DNA from: Helochares maculicollis
Taxonomy: Eukaryota; Arthropoda; Insecta; Coleoptera; Hydrophilidae
Direction: 5' to 3'
Assembly: GCA_033557835.1 (NCBI GenBank)
Contig: JAWQRO010000202.1
Location: forward strand, 1 to 49,016
Length of the DNA stretch: 49,016 nt
In this document: in pieces, positions 1 through 12,000 of the stretch
Layout of the letters: each line of letters starts with the position of its first letter
Position numbering within the stretch: the stretch's first letter is position 1
Notes under the pieces: model-generated
Databases searched by the model: none
Seen by the model: only the letters and a program-made list of their open reading frames with translations
Told to the model about the DNA's origin: nothing
Position numbers and translations under genes: made by a program

Positions 1-513
1 TTGAGCTTTGGTTTCCACGACATAACCGTAAACCCACGATTCGTCATCAGTTACGACCCTCTGGAGCAAATTCTGGTCGTCGTGGACAGAGTCCAACAGC
101 TCATTAGCAATTTTCATGCGAAGCTGTTTTTGGTCGAAATTGAGCAATTTTGGTACGAATTTCACGGCGACCCGTCTCATGCCCAAATAATTGATAAAAA
201 TCGAAAGACATGAGCCAATCAATATGTATAGGTCCTCAGCCAATTCGGTGAATCGACGATTGGCCAATACCATTTTCTTCACTTCATCAATTTTTTCGTC
301 TGTTGTTGAAGTGCTCGGGCATCCGGCACGCTCTTCGTCGTTCACATCTTCTCGGCCTTCTGAGAACATTTTGTACCAGCGATAAACGTTGCTTCGGTCT
401 AAGGTAGCTTCTCCGTATGTCACAGTCAACATTTGGAATGCATCCGCGCACTTAATTTCGTTTTTCACACAAAATTTGATCCATTTTTTTGAATAGGTAA
501 AAATCGAAGACGA
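1..513 (-). pseudogene. mariner transposase, N-terminal half, start codon lost
   Basis: Read on the minus strand from 513 to 1, one frame stays open and gives the N-terminal half of a mariner (Mos1/HTH_48-type) transposase. Seen: the first helix-turn-helix segment with KWIKFCVKNEIKC, then NVYRWYKMFSEGREDVNDE, the linker ERAGCPSTSTTDEK, a second HTH, MRRVAVKFVPKLLNFDQKQ, and TDDESWVYGY at the edge. The last motif contains the first catalytic aspartate of the family's D,D34D triad; the other two would lie outside the window. Oddities: there is no in-frame ATG at the expected N terminus (first in-frame Met at 432-430), the usual run between ANRR and the second HTH (around 250) is about four codons short, and the expected GDE reads DDE. 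The frame otherwise has no stop, which suggests a moderately young but non-autonomous copy. Confidence 0.9.
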
Positions 514-689
514 GCCAAAACACGTGCAAACAAAGCAGCTGTCAATAATTAACTCAACATTCAAAATGGCCTACCTTGTGGGTATAACTGAGAGACATAA
601 GTACCAACATAACGCTACAAAAAATCGAAATTCGAATATACGTAACCCGCGAAAATTAAAAATTTGCGATACTTATTGAACACACCTCG
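1..689 (-). mobile_element. mariner-family DNA transposon, 5' portion, truncated by the window edge
   Basis: The left edge lies inside a Tc1/mariner-superfamily transposon read on the minus strand. Going inward from 689 there is a terminal repeat of mariner type, a short untranslated leader, then a transposase reading frame that runs out of the window at base 1. The outer end abuts a TA dinucleotide (690-691), the target site mariner elements duplicate. Only about half of a usual 1.3-kb element is visible, so the second terminal repeat and the rest of the transposase are outside. The element sits in the unc-5 5' intron, opposite in orientation to the gene. It is probably inactive, because the visible transposase lacks an initiator codon and has a small internal deletion. 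Confidence 0.93.
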
Positions 690-691
690 TA
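660..691 (-). repeat. mariner terminal inverted repeat plus TA target site
   Basis: Read on the minus strand the element begins CGAGGTGTGTTCAATAAGTA and continues TCGCAAATTT, the canonical outer end of this mariner subfamily, directly preceded by the TA at 690-691. The matching repeat at the other end is outside the window. Confidence 0.85.
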
Positions 692-2055
692 CATCTCTAC
701 AGGAGCGTGGCAAGTTATGGAGAAATTAATACATAAGTTCGCAATATTGTGAACTAAAAATTTCACTTGTGACAACCTGATACGATTATTAAAATGTAAT
801 GATATTTTTTTATTCTTATTCTTAATACTGTGTATAGGAATTTTAAAATAAAATGAGCCTTATAGATAATTCGTGTTGTAGTAAAGTTATGACTAGTCAA
901 AACAGTGAAAAATAGAATCAGTTCGCAAAACATTCTTACTTTCATTTCTTGACTTAGTAAAATTTTAGAAAATAAGCTAATGATCGTTTGCACTTTAGAT
1001 CACTCCGACTGAATATCACATACCAACATTTTCAGCAGAATCACTGGAAATTACGATGATTATGAATAGAAATTGTGAAAAATATCCAAAAGTTCGTCGG
1101 TGTTTTGTAAAAAGCGCAATTTTACATTTTCATATCATTTGATAACAGATGAGGAAACATTTGCAAACCAAATAACCAGTCGGGAAGCGAGCAAGGAGTG
1201 CCTTGCCTGCGAATCGATCGCATTGTGTGACGCCGACCTTACAAATTCATAAATATTAAAATAATATCAGCCCGATAAATACATTAAAGTTAATTATTTA
1301 TAGCTTCCTTCAGAAACAATCAATAATCTCAAGTTTAGTATGGGTGGTAATAAAATACCATTGGGATTGCCTGTTTTACATGGCTGTGGCGCTTGTACCT
1401 GAATAATTGGCGATGGCTTGTAGAAAAACGAAAACAAATGATAGCTTATAGAAAAGAGTTACCCATGTGGAAAAGTGATCATGCAAAGACGTGGTACCTA
1501 TTTATAATTGGTAATTTAAGTAATTAATAGTTTATGCTTCCTACGTCCACTTACCATATTTACCTCTTTTATTTAAATCATATTTGCTTAGCCAATCGTT
1601 ATTAAATTAATTAATCTTGCATCTTGAAGGCATTTCAATCGATTTTCAGGATTCTTGCTGATAATTAATACAACTGGTTACAGCAATAATAAAGGTTTAA
1701 GCAAATACACAGATAATTGTCGGACATTTGCGCTAACAGATAACTCAGCAATTACACGGATAGAAAATTTTATAGCGCTTGTAAAAGGCAATTAAAACCT
1801 TTAATGGCTATGAAATTCTGTTTAATAATACACGTACCAGTGGTAAAGTAACGAATTTTATAACTTTAGACTGTTGTTCTTGACCCTTAGCTAACTATAG
1901 CTTGCGTGAATAATAAAATTTTGATTTATAAGGCACCTGGACGGACTTTTTAAAATATGATTTTGAATTTTATTATCAGTTTTTTCTTTATTTATTCACT
2001 TGAGCTTGTGTTGTGTAGGGGTTGTAATAATAATGTTTTTTTCTCTTCGTTACAG
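692..2055 (+). other. unc-5: Intron sequence upstream of the unc-5 signal-peptide exon
   Basis: AT-rich sequence with no supported gene. It ends in a good 3' splice site: a T-rich tract at about 2035-2050 followed by TTACAG ending at 2055. This implies at least one further 5' exon to the left of the window. The only other structure I see is the mariner insertion at its left. Confidence 0.6.
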
Positions 2056-2179
2056 ATTTCGCCGTGGCTTCGTTCTCCAGAATGTAACATGGGGGAGTCA
2101 AGCGTGTGGTGTCAGTGATATATCCTTCTATGCCTCCTGGTGTTCTGCCCCCGGACTGTCACCCTCACCCTGTGTAACC
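2056..2179 (+). other. unc-5: unc-5 5' UTR segment with three upstream ORFs
   Basis: This is the noncoding first part of the exon, from the acceptor at 2055 to the start codon at 2180. It contains three upstream AUGs, all out of frame with the main ORF. The first is a start-stop (ATG TAA) at 2082-2087. The second is a 9-codon ORF at 2089-2118. The third is a 15-codon ORF at 2130-2177, whose stop lies two bases before the main ATG. The main frame is also open across this segment but has no in-frame ATG within the exon. The uORFs suggest translational control of the receptor; this is inferred from position only. Confidence 0.65.
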
Positions 2180-2261
2180 ATGGCATTTCCCTGCAACCCA
2201 TGTCTGTCAGTAGCCGTCACGTTATTGGCGTTTTTTCTAGGAACCGCCGTTTCTAATGAAG
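2180..2261 (+). CDS. unc-5: Netrin receptor unc-5, exon encoding the signal peptide
   Basis: This exon encodes the first 27 residues and one base of codon 28. The peptide is a textbook secretory signal: a short n-region MAFPCNPC, a hydrophobic core LSVAVTLLAFFLG, and small residues TAVS before a likely cleavage near SN/E. The ATG context (aaccATGG) is good. The donor is AAG/gttggt, weaker than consensus. It is chosen because it leaves phase 1, which joins g+at to make Asp28 and opens directly into the Ig exon at 19744. The next possible donor (gtatca at 2266) would create a TGA at the junction. UNC5 receptors are single-pass membrane proteins on growth cones and migrating cells that mediate repulsion from netrin. 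Assignment to unc-5 rests on the phase match with the downstream exon, since signal peptides themselves are not diagnostic. Confidence 0.8.
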
Positions 2262-3776
2262 GTTGGTATCAAACGAAGTGGTTAATATGAAATATGAAAT
2301 GGGATGAAGCATACACTAAAATCTGACTAGCTCCCGTCCATCCAATCTTTAACGCTCCTCTTAAATTATTAACGGAAATACAGGCTTTTTTCATTATCTT
2401 TCATATGCGACATTTCGTGCTGTCAATCATGTCAAAGAACGAAGAGCGATGCCCTCCCCTAAGGGTGGCGGGTGGTGTATGGCTCAATGCACATGTGATT
2501 TTCAATCAGAATATATGCTTTTTGTCAGATGATAGAAATAAATGAGCTTTTCGTCGCGCTAGGGGCCCTCGTACTGCGGGATGAATTACAATCTAAGCGA
2601 TCAAAAGTATATTTTCACATGCCTTTCGAAAACTAAAATATTTTGACGGGGCTTAATTCTCATTTTACTAAAGCATACAACCGTTTTTACCAAACAAACT
2701 CTAGCACAGCTGTACGTTTCAAAACAACTGTCTCATTTTATGAGCAGCTCTTTGAACAAAAACCCTAGTTAGGAAAACTTTCTGAGTGTGATTTACCTGA
2801 AGTTCTGTTGTTTAGGTGGCATCAAAGTGGAAATGTGGTGGTAATTTTAATCCAGCCAGCAAGTCCGTTATATTTTTTATGTAACTTTTTCACATGAAAG
2901 TTTTGGTTTCGTCAAAATTGTATGAATGCATGTATGTACGAAAAACCAGTAGTAAAAATTTGTCAATGAAACTAATAATAAAATATTAAAACATTGATCG
3001 TCACGTTTCGTATAGATTGTATCAGGAAGCGTTTGTGAAAGTTTGTTGTCCAGATTTATTTGGCGCGATTTTTTTATACATTTCCGTTTACCTCACATAG
3101 AGGCACGCCGTTCGCAGGGTACTTGGGAATAATAAATCCACGCTCGTTTCCATATTAGGGCAACACTACAGCTTTTGACTGTTTAACGGGTGTTCGAAAA
3201 GTGAATAAATTTCAATAAAATATTTGTTGCTCCCACAAATTTGTGGTTTATGGCACTTTTACGCTCCTCGCTACAAGTCTAACCGTTGCTCATACTAAAT
3301 CAAAAAGAAATAAATTTACTCGTAAGTAAGTGAGTCGGCGCACACAAAGAACCGGGTATCATATAACATAATCTTCTAGCAGTGAGTTTGGCAATTAATC
3401 ATTTTTGACTGTATTTACTTCTGAGCCGAGTTGAGCTGCGATCTTATTTTTATCACTTAATTACATTATATCCTCCGAGCTAGCGCTTGATTGACAAGTC
3501 AGACTGCCGCTTCTGCTGCAACGCTGCATTTGGTTCAATGATAATAAAATTAATAACTTAAACAGCTATGGCAGCAAAAACGAAATAATTGCGCTTTAAC
3601 GTTCTTTTATAATCTGGAGCTGCGGCAATCAGAACGAGAAGAGCACGCAGGCAGGTATTGGAAGTTCGCTGCGCACTTTAGTTAGGGCAATAAAATAAAA
3701 TGTATTTCCTGAGGGCTTAAAGCTATTACAACGGAGCTTAGTTGTTTAGTGGTAAATTAAATTAAGTACGAAATAA

Positions 3777-3816
3777 AGTAGTTCTGTTGCTTCAACAAGT
3801 TTTTGTGACCAGCTAA
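3777..3816 (+). repeat. Dispersed repeat remnant, copy 1
   Basis: AGTAGTTCTGTTGCTTCAAC followed by AAG, TTTTTGTGACCAGCTAA resembles 18401-18445 and more weakly 19324-19361. The three copies in one intron suggest fragments of an old interspersed element. The family is not identified. Confidence 0.4.
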
Positions 3817-5756
3817 TGCATTCCTCATAAACTTGTAAACAGCTGCCTTTCAGTCATTCATTAACTAAAGATTATGGTGTGTTTACATTTATGCATAGTG
3901 GCTGCAATGTATAAACGAGAAGATACTAAGAGGATTAGGAGATTTTAACATATAAAGGAAAAAGTCAAAAACCGCTAGTAGATAATGAAACGAAAAGAAG
4001 TTGATTAATCAGGCGCCAAAGCAACGATACGATAAATTGAAAAATGAGGAAAATAAAATGGGCAATAAGAGTGAGGGCATCGGAAAATCAGATGAGATGG
4101 TCAATCAGAAAAGGCGATGGTGGATTGCAATGTGATGGCAAATCGAAAAGGCAGATAGCGAGATCGAAAAGGAAAAAAAGTTAAATCAGTTAGCTTAAAG
4201 AGTAAACATATACAAATGCTAGGCTCTCCACTGAACCTGTTCGTGTTTACATTACCTAAAAGGATCTTCCATAAAACAAGCTACTTCCGAACAGACTGCC
4301 AGCAAATAGCACTAATTAAAAAACAATCCTATTTACATGCCCACTCTCAACTATTAATTATTTGCCTATCCACTAATTAATTATGCAAATGAAAACTTTG
4401 CTTCGACCTAAGATAAATGATGACGTGATTATCAGTTCTGTGCTAAATTTATAACACAACCTGAATACACAGGTAGGTGCACTTTTTTGGAAGATATATC
4501 GCGTATTTTGTACATTCAGCTTCCTTGGATATAAAGACATACTTTTTTTAAGTCCTTATTTAGTAGTGCGATTATGAAGTTGAAATATTGCTGGGCATAG
4601 AAATCATAAAGTTTGTATAATCTGAACATCTACATCAAAAGCGCTCTTCACCTCATGCATAAAATAATAATTATACTTTATCTCTTTTCTAAATTCATAA
4701 GTGCATTTTGCAATTTTTGTAATAATTTATACTTTATTTAATATTATCTGCAATGTATTACATTAACACAAAGAATCGCATGAATCGTTTTGTTCATAAA
4801 GAAACAAACTTATCCAGGGTCTCGGAGAAACCAAAGAGCGATAAAAATAATCACAAGATTATTTCTTCTGGGTAATGTTAAAAGTTATTTGAAAGCCTTG
4901 TTGATCCGTGATTACAGCCAGGTTACAGTCTACCGTCTGTCTCCGTCTGCATATAAACATTAGGCTTTATTTATTCGAAGTCTGGACGCTCAATAATTTA
5001 TCGATTTGTCCTTTTAACGTACGGTATTGTTTAGGAATGGAACCATGCATCTTATTTGTCAGGGTCTTTTTGTGTTTCACTACTAGAACAATAAATTTCC
5101 AGTGAACATTCACGTATTTCGTTGCTTTTTGTGGGCGTTAATTCGAAGTATGTACGTCTACTTGTACACATAGTTTGTGTAGGATCTCTTACATTTTCTT
5201 ACGAGAATTGTGCAGCCAGTAAACGATTTCGTTCTTATAATTAATGTCCAAATGTATATTTGCAATTAATTGAAAATGTCGATAATTATCTATCCAGGAG
5301 CTAACAATATAATACATAGGAAAATTGTGAGAGTTTACAATAGTTTTCAATCAAATTTTGCCCTAAAGGAGCGTATAGGGTATATTTTAATCAAAAAGTA
5401 CAGATACTGATGTTGCATTTTCCGCCTACGAATAAGTCTTTTCACCGAATTCTAATTTAGTCGGGATAAATCCAAGCCAAAGAGCTCAGGATGTTATTAA
5501 ACATCTGTTAACTAAATTCCACCCCTCATTCAGCACATACAACAACAGTATTTCTTGCAGCACTCGACCACATTTCGTACAGATTACTAATATAGTTGCT
5601 AACCCTCGTCACTAAATTCAAATTTTCAACTGCCTATAAACTAACAAACTGTGAAATCTGCGTATAGGGCCCGTTTAAATCAACCAAATGCTAAACAACA
5701 GTCCGCCACTCGCTCGGAAAATATTAAGAGGATGGCGAATAGCTTTTCATCAAGCA

Positions 5757-5856
5757 GATTCAATTAAAACCAAAACATGTACATGTACTGGATTAATTTT
5801 AGACATTTAATAACCTATATCTTGTTCAAGGCGACGTTTATCGATTCTGCATGCAT
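5757..5856 (+). repeat. Dispersed repeat, copy A (paired with 8943-9036)
   Basis: About 100 bp align collinearly with 8943-9036, at roughly 70 percent identity by eye. Shared blocks are GATTCAATTA, CTATATCT-GTT-AA, GCGAC-TTTAT-GAT and TGCATGCAT. Identity fades on both sides. It is probably a decayed interspersed repeat of unknown family. Confidence 0.6.
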
Positions 5857-6639
5857 ATTTAGCAGAGCAATTAATGTTAAATTTACTGTAAGAGTTTTCA
5901 GGATGTACTCGGCCAGCTCGCATTATTTTCACTCGACATGTTTAAAAATAGCAACGGTACTTCTGGGAATATCTTGTTGTGTTATGTTTTATATTCCTTA
6001 ACTTTTATTATTCAAGGCTAAATTTGTTGCTCTTTTGCTGTTTTTTTAAGTTGTAACGAATATTTTTTGTTATTATTGTCATGTAGTGCACCTTTCTATC
6101 ATATAGTATTTAATATCTAGTTATTAACATCTCCAAACGATGGAGGTACGCCATTCTTTATTTGTCACAGCTGTTTCGGACTCCCCCACTAATGAACGAT
6201 ATGCTTGTCTTCGCCTTTTAACCTTTAATTTTAACAATTGAATTGTCTTGTGTGACAAAACATAGGATAAATAAGAATATGAAACAAAATTTATCATAGA
6301 TTGTACAAATTTTACCATTTAAATATTGGATGACTGTGTCCCACTTCGATCAGTTGTAGTAACCAAGAGTGAGGAGATGCTTAGCCCACACCGTCAGATT
6401 TCTTTTGTTTGGTGAAATAAATCATTGATTCTTTGGTACAATTCCTGAACCAAAAACATCACATTATGCCACTTACAAATACAGGGTTGTAGGCAATTTA
6501 AAGAGATTAGTATTTTGCCATTCTTCCATCGTAGTTAATAACTGCCGTATTAAGATACATGTTGCAAATCTCTGGTAGATTGTAATTGCTGCAGAATAAA
6601 AACAATTAATTTTATTAATGATTTTTAAAGATACGCCAT

Positions 6640-6759
6640 AAAAATGTTAGTAAATTAGGTAAATATTTAATGGTCTAACATTTTTTTAAGTTAACGTATG
6701 TAATTGAAAACAGTAAATTAGGTAAATATTAAATGGTATGTTTTCAATTACATACGTTA
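6640..6759 (+). repeat. Two adjacent hairpins sharing the same loop sequence
   Basis: Hairpin 1 has arms 6640-6650 and 6675-6685 (11 bp, perfect). Hairpin 2 has arms 6692-6712 and 6739-6759 (21 bp, perfect). The arms are unrelated, but both loops hold nearly the same direct repeat starting TAAATTAGGTAAATATT, at 6651-6674 and 6714-6737. No known element is recognised. Confidence 0.85.
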
Positions 6760-8942
6760 TCTTCAACTTATAAAATACTTCTACCCATAAAACTATAGCT
6801 GAAGTATCACTTTCCTTTCTGTATTATTAAAAGAGTAGCAGTTTTATCAATTAAATATGAATTAAAGAATACATTAAAGCAGTAAAAATCCTAGCTCTAA
6901 CAAACAGCAGGTATCGAAAAACCTGAAAGCACAATAAATTTCATCCATTTAACAATTACACACTCCTTATCAAATTATAAACGTAGTTTTAATTCCTTGC
7001 ATAAAATTAATAAATAATAATTGAAATTGTAATGTTAGGAACTTTTGTTGTATTTTTAGGAACTGTTGTTGTATTTTTATTCACTGTTTTAGCTATGCAT
7101 CGCTCATTATGCTTTTGTAAAAAACACGAGCACAAACTGATTATTTTTGTTTTAAGAGCCGCAATGCAATCACAGAGAAAATCTTATAAATATTCATTTT
7201 GCGCTATATGCATTTTTTCTTGCATTTAACTGCAGTTATCCACTCTTAGTTAACCTAAATTAAGTTGCAGCTTTCCAAAACTTGTTCACTTGAGCCCTTA
7301 GAATAATCGCATAATTTGCATTTACAAAAAAGGAAACTTATTATTAACCCCCATATAAGTATAAACGTATATAAACATTGTTAAAATAGCTTAAGGCCAT
7401 GCATAAAAGAAGTACTTACACCTATAACAAAACACAATAAATTAAGCCTCATGTAAGTAATGCAGATGAGAAGCAGATTTGATATCTTTAGAGTTGCGGT
7501 AGCGCAGCTAGTTGGGACTAAGCGATTGCCAAAGGGCCTAACCATTACATAAACAAGTTTATACACCACTAACATATTCACAAACGTTCAAGTTGTTGCT
7601 AAGATATCTGGTATGAGCCATCTCGCAAAATAAATTAACGTAATTAAGAGAATCATGTCACTAGATTCCTCTTTAATTACATGTTGGACCAGATGAATCT
7701 TAATCTTTAATTAATTTAGGTTGTTTCCCCCCTGGATCTTGGAGAAGTTCTTGTAAAGTTACCAGAAGCGGCAGCCGCAGCACACAGGTGAACTTTTGGA
7801 AGCTAGATGCGGAACTCGACCAAAAATTGTTTGGTCTAAAGCGATGTAATTTCACCTCCTAATAATATGAGTGCTCCCTTGAATCTAACTCAAAACGCAA
7901 ACCGTTTCGGGAAATGCGGATTCGCACTTAGTTTCCACTCACTAATTACGTACATAACATGCTCTGGCGGATGTTCTCTAATTATCTGATTATGGTTAAG
8001 GGCATAATGTACTTTATTTGAGTTGCCTTTGAATGGCTAATCAATGACTTTTGGCGGTATTTAAAGTCTCATGAGAAAAGTGGCCCTACTTCAAAAATGA
8101 CTGTCCTGTAGCATTATTCCCTACTGACATATTATTTTTATTTTTGTCCTGTTATCTGCCATAGAATGTATGCATGGTTTAAGTAGAGAGCTTGGACAAT
8201 TGGATGGATTTCAAGGATAAAAATGATGTTACTTATATGGATATCCAATTGCTTCAGGTATGTGTTATAATACATTACTAAAGCAACGGCATCAAATTTA
8301 ACGACATTTAGAGGTAGTTACAAGAAACACAACTGGTATTTACGTTAAGCCGCCCACCAGGGTAAGACAGGTAAGACACATAAATGCGCTATAAACAAGC
8401 AGTGAATGGGTTAAGATAGGCGTAAATAATTCAGCCTGCTAAAGGTGTAAACGATCTAAAAAAAATGGGTTGATTTGCATTCGTCACCTTGTCGCGCAAT
8501 CCAAAGAGCAGCGGCTGGATCCGAGCTGTGGAGCAGTTAATTACACTGTTGACTTACGAAAGGTAAATTTTGAGGAATCGTAAGCATTTTTCGTGGAGAA
8601 CATTATTTGGAGTTTGCGAAGCTAAGTAAGTTTGAGCAAGCTTTCAATTTACTGAATAAATGTAGGGCATTAGAAATAAAAACAAAAGTCATCGATTGTG
8701 GACCTAAGGATTGTTTGCTTTGCACGCAACCGGACGAGGGTGAATTTGCATTTTGCACAAAATAATTTCCAAGGTAAACAAAAATTATAAAATTTGCTGA
8801 ATAGTTTATGTACTTTTTGCAATGCCATGGAAGCCTACCCGCCAAATCAACGGTTGAACCTCAAGGGATAAATTTTGAACCATTATTTAAGCAACTGAGG
8901 AGCAAACATATAGATAGAGGGCAAAGTACTTTATCTCTTTAG

Positions 8943-9036
8943 GATTCAATTACAGCCGAATTACATGATGGCTTAAATTTAAGCAGATAATAACTCTATA
9001 TCTAGTTAAAGCGACATTTATTGATATTGCATGCAT
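8943..9036 (+). repeat. Dispersed repeat, copy B (paired with 5757-5856)
   Basis: This is the second copy of the repeat described at 5757-5856, in the same orientation, ending in the same TGCATGCAT block. Confidence 0.6.
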
Positions 9037-12000
9037 CAAATTAGATTATAATTGAAGTTAAGCTGGTGTAATATTTCTGTTGCATAAATATATTCATAAT
9101 TTTCACACACACAAACACGCCATACAGCTCAGGCACAGGCATATAGGCTGTAGCCTGATTATAATTTTATGTTAAATCGGTGGGATATTCAATCTAAAAT
9201 TCAATTTATGTATATGTTTATGATTATATCTGTTTACATTTAATTTCGCATGTGCACTTACAATTATTTATGTGTGACATTCAATTTTAAATCTACCCAA
9301 TCACAAGAGGCCTGCACTAATTTCACGCCTATTAATCTACCGGTTTAAAATGATACGAAAAACATTTCTGCAGTACAACGTGCATGTATATTATTAAATA
9401 AATCCAAATGATTATAAAATCAAATATGGTTATCGATACAAATGTAATAAATATCATATAAAGCTACACATAATTCTGTCCAAATAGAAAAGCATTATGT
9501 TAAATAACACTTTTTTATGCCGAAATGTTAAATATTATGTATAAATATTGTGCCTACATTATACATGTTGTGTCTAAATATACATTATATCTTAGCAGCA
9601 AATATTATATCCAAATAAAGAGTGCTCATCGGGCCATTACCGATTTTTCAAGCGTCTCCTGCTATGTAGTCGTTCATTTAGGTGGAAATTTAAATGTAAA
9701 TTAAGCTCTCAAGGTGAAGAAAATTTTTAAATTCACACTAAGTGGATACTGTCTGTAGGAAAAAATCAAAATTCGAGCTTCTGAGTTATACCCCTCCATC
9801 ACTTACTAGGAACTTAAACAATTTATGTGCGAACTAAAGTCGTAATGTAGCTAATAATTCTGTTGATATAATATATTCATTACGACTCGATGCCTTGTTT
9901 GGTCGAACAAGGCCGGTTGTAAAATAACAAGCGCTTTATAATAATAATAATAGCTTTATCGTGCCCATAAAATGTTTTAACACATATTGTGCTGTTAGTA
10001 CGACTATTTGCGCCCTCAACAATTTCTCTGGAAAGCAGCCCTACAAATGCGTATAAAATTTCAAAACTTTAGATATGCACGTATGTGTTGCGATGTAACG
10101 GGAAAATTTAAAATCAAGAAAGCTGCCATATCACTTTTTATGGGTTTCCTCTCTACTTGATGAACTTGATCCGGATGCTTTTACTACCTAGGTACATAAT
10201 TTCCATCAATTTTTATTTTAAGGCGTTCGAATTTAACGCTTATGAACATTGATGGGAGTGCTTTAATTTTATTTACTACATCCTGTATATTTTCGGAAAA
10301 TCATCGATTATGTTAATATTTCTACTTTGATATTTCGTTCAGCTGAGGAATATTTTTTCGGTAAGCAATCAAAACGCTCTGGATAAATATATCTTTAATA
10401 ACTTTGTTTGGCTTAGCTTTTCTTGCAATTAAAATACCTTCTCTGCATCTCAAAAGCATCCGGAGCATCTTCATTTTCGTTCTCGGAATCAGATATAGGA
10501 TTGGAAATAGACATTTTACGCACAGCACAATCCATTGACTCACGAAGATGATTTCGCAGTCACCGCATTTTTTTAAGCCGACAGTTAGCTTAACCATCTG
10601 CTTTTAATTTACGCTTCCGAAGATCCTTTGTCGGCGCGTCTCATCTAGCTCCACGTACTACTCTAAAACGCATCATTAGGTTCATTAGAACCACATAATA
10701 ATTTTATAGAGCCAGTGCGGCGCACCAATCTGTATCAATAACAACAACAAATCATCAATACACCTTGTAAAAGTGGGAATTACAAAGCGATATTTTATAA
10801 TCAACGAATTGCTCACCCGACTTGAATATGCAAAAGGGGGGCAGGTCTTCCTAATAAATAGCAGTTGGTACGTTTAATGCGCCTCCTCTAGGCGACAATT
10901 TAATAAGCTCTTTAAACCCAAATTTAAAATTGCTCAATGCAAGGTGGAGCCTCTTAAGAGCTGTAATTAAAGAAATCTTGTTGTGGTTAATTAATGTCCA
11001 TTTCGAGAGCTGAGTTTTGTTGTACCAGAGTTGCTCGAACTGGATTCAATAAATTTCGTTTATTTATTTTATTTTAGCAGTAAGACAAAACGTTTTCCCA
11101 TTCGCATTTAAATCCTTGAAAACCTCCAAAATTTAAAGGAGATTAGGGCGGCTTACGGATTCGTATTGCGGAGTAGGCTGCCAAACGGCCTTTCCTCCAC
11201 AACCCTGCGAACACAGAGTGGAAAAATAAAAATCCCAGTAAAATGGGGCGCCTGAATTGTTTGTAATCGTCGCACTCGGGATTTTTGTGTAGAGGATGTG
11301 CACACATGTCATTTGCCGACGGCGCGTCCTTCCCCAAAGGACGCAGGGCACGTATAAATAAATGTTGCGAACCGCCTTCTCTATGTTTCCAGAGTTCCTA
11401 TAAGTGACTGATGACTCCCGACAGAATTCGCTCCACGATTGTTTACAGAGAAACACCATTAGGGAGATTTCAATTAGCCAAAATTCTGATTTCATTACCG
11501 GCCATACTTCATTTTCTATTATATTTTGATTTATTATCAACGATTCTCCCCGCTAATTTATTAGTACCATCCAACCCTCATAAAATATAACACCCCCTAC
11601 TGGCTGGCCTGGGCAGGCTGGCCTGTTTTGGCCTGACTGAAAATAATTATATCGAGAGGGACAGGCCATGATTTCGGTTTGATAGCTGATCTCCGCACTG
11701 ATTTTCAAATGCGTAACACTTATTTACATAATTAATTAGTAAATCATGGATAATTAATAGATATGTTCGGCTTTTGTAAATATATGTAGATAGAGTGTGC
11801 TCATTTTATTTGTAGCCGTTGGAATGAGGAATTTGCAATTTTGGTATATTGTGATTACATGCATGCATTACACCAAAAATTTACGTACATAATTATATAA
11901 TCGAAATTTAACTGATATTTACGAAAATATCGTCGTCTATGTCATGTTTTGTATTAAACATTTTTGTTGTGTCATTTTTGCTATCGCTCACGAATACTTA

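Noticed and set aside
11133..11540. 135-codon minus-strand ORF
   Set aside because: Unusual Trp and Cys content without any recognisable motif; a second overlapping minus-strand frame (11143-11337) is also open, so coding is not favoured.
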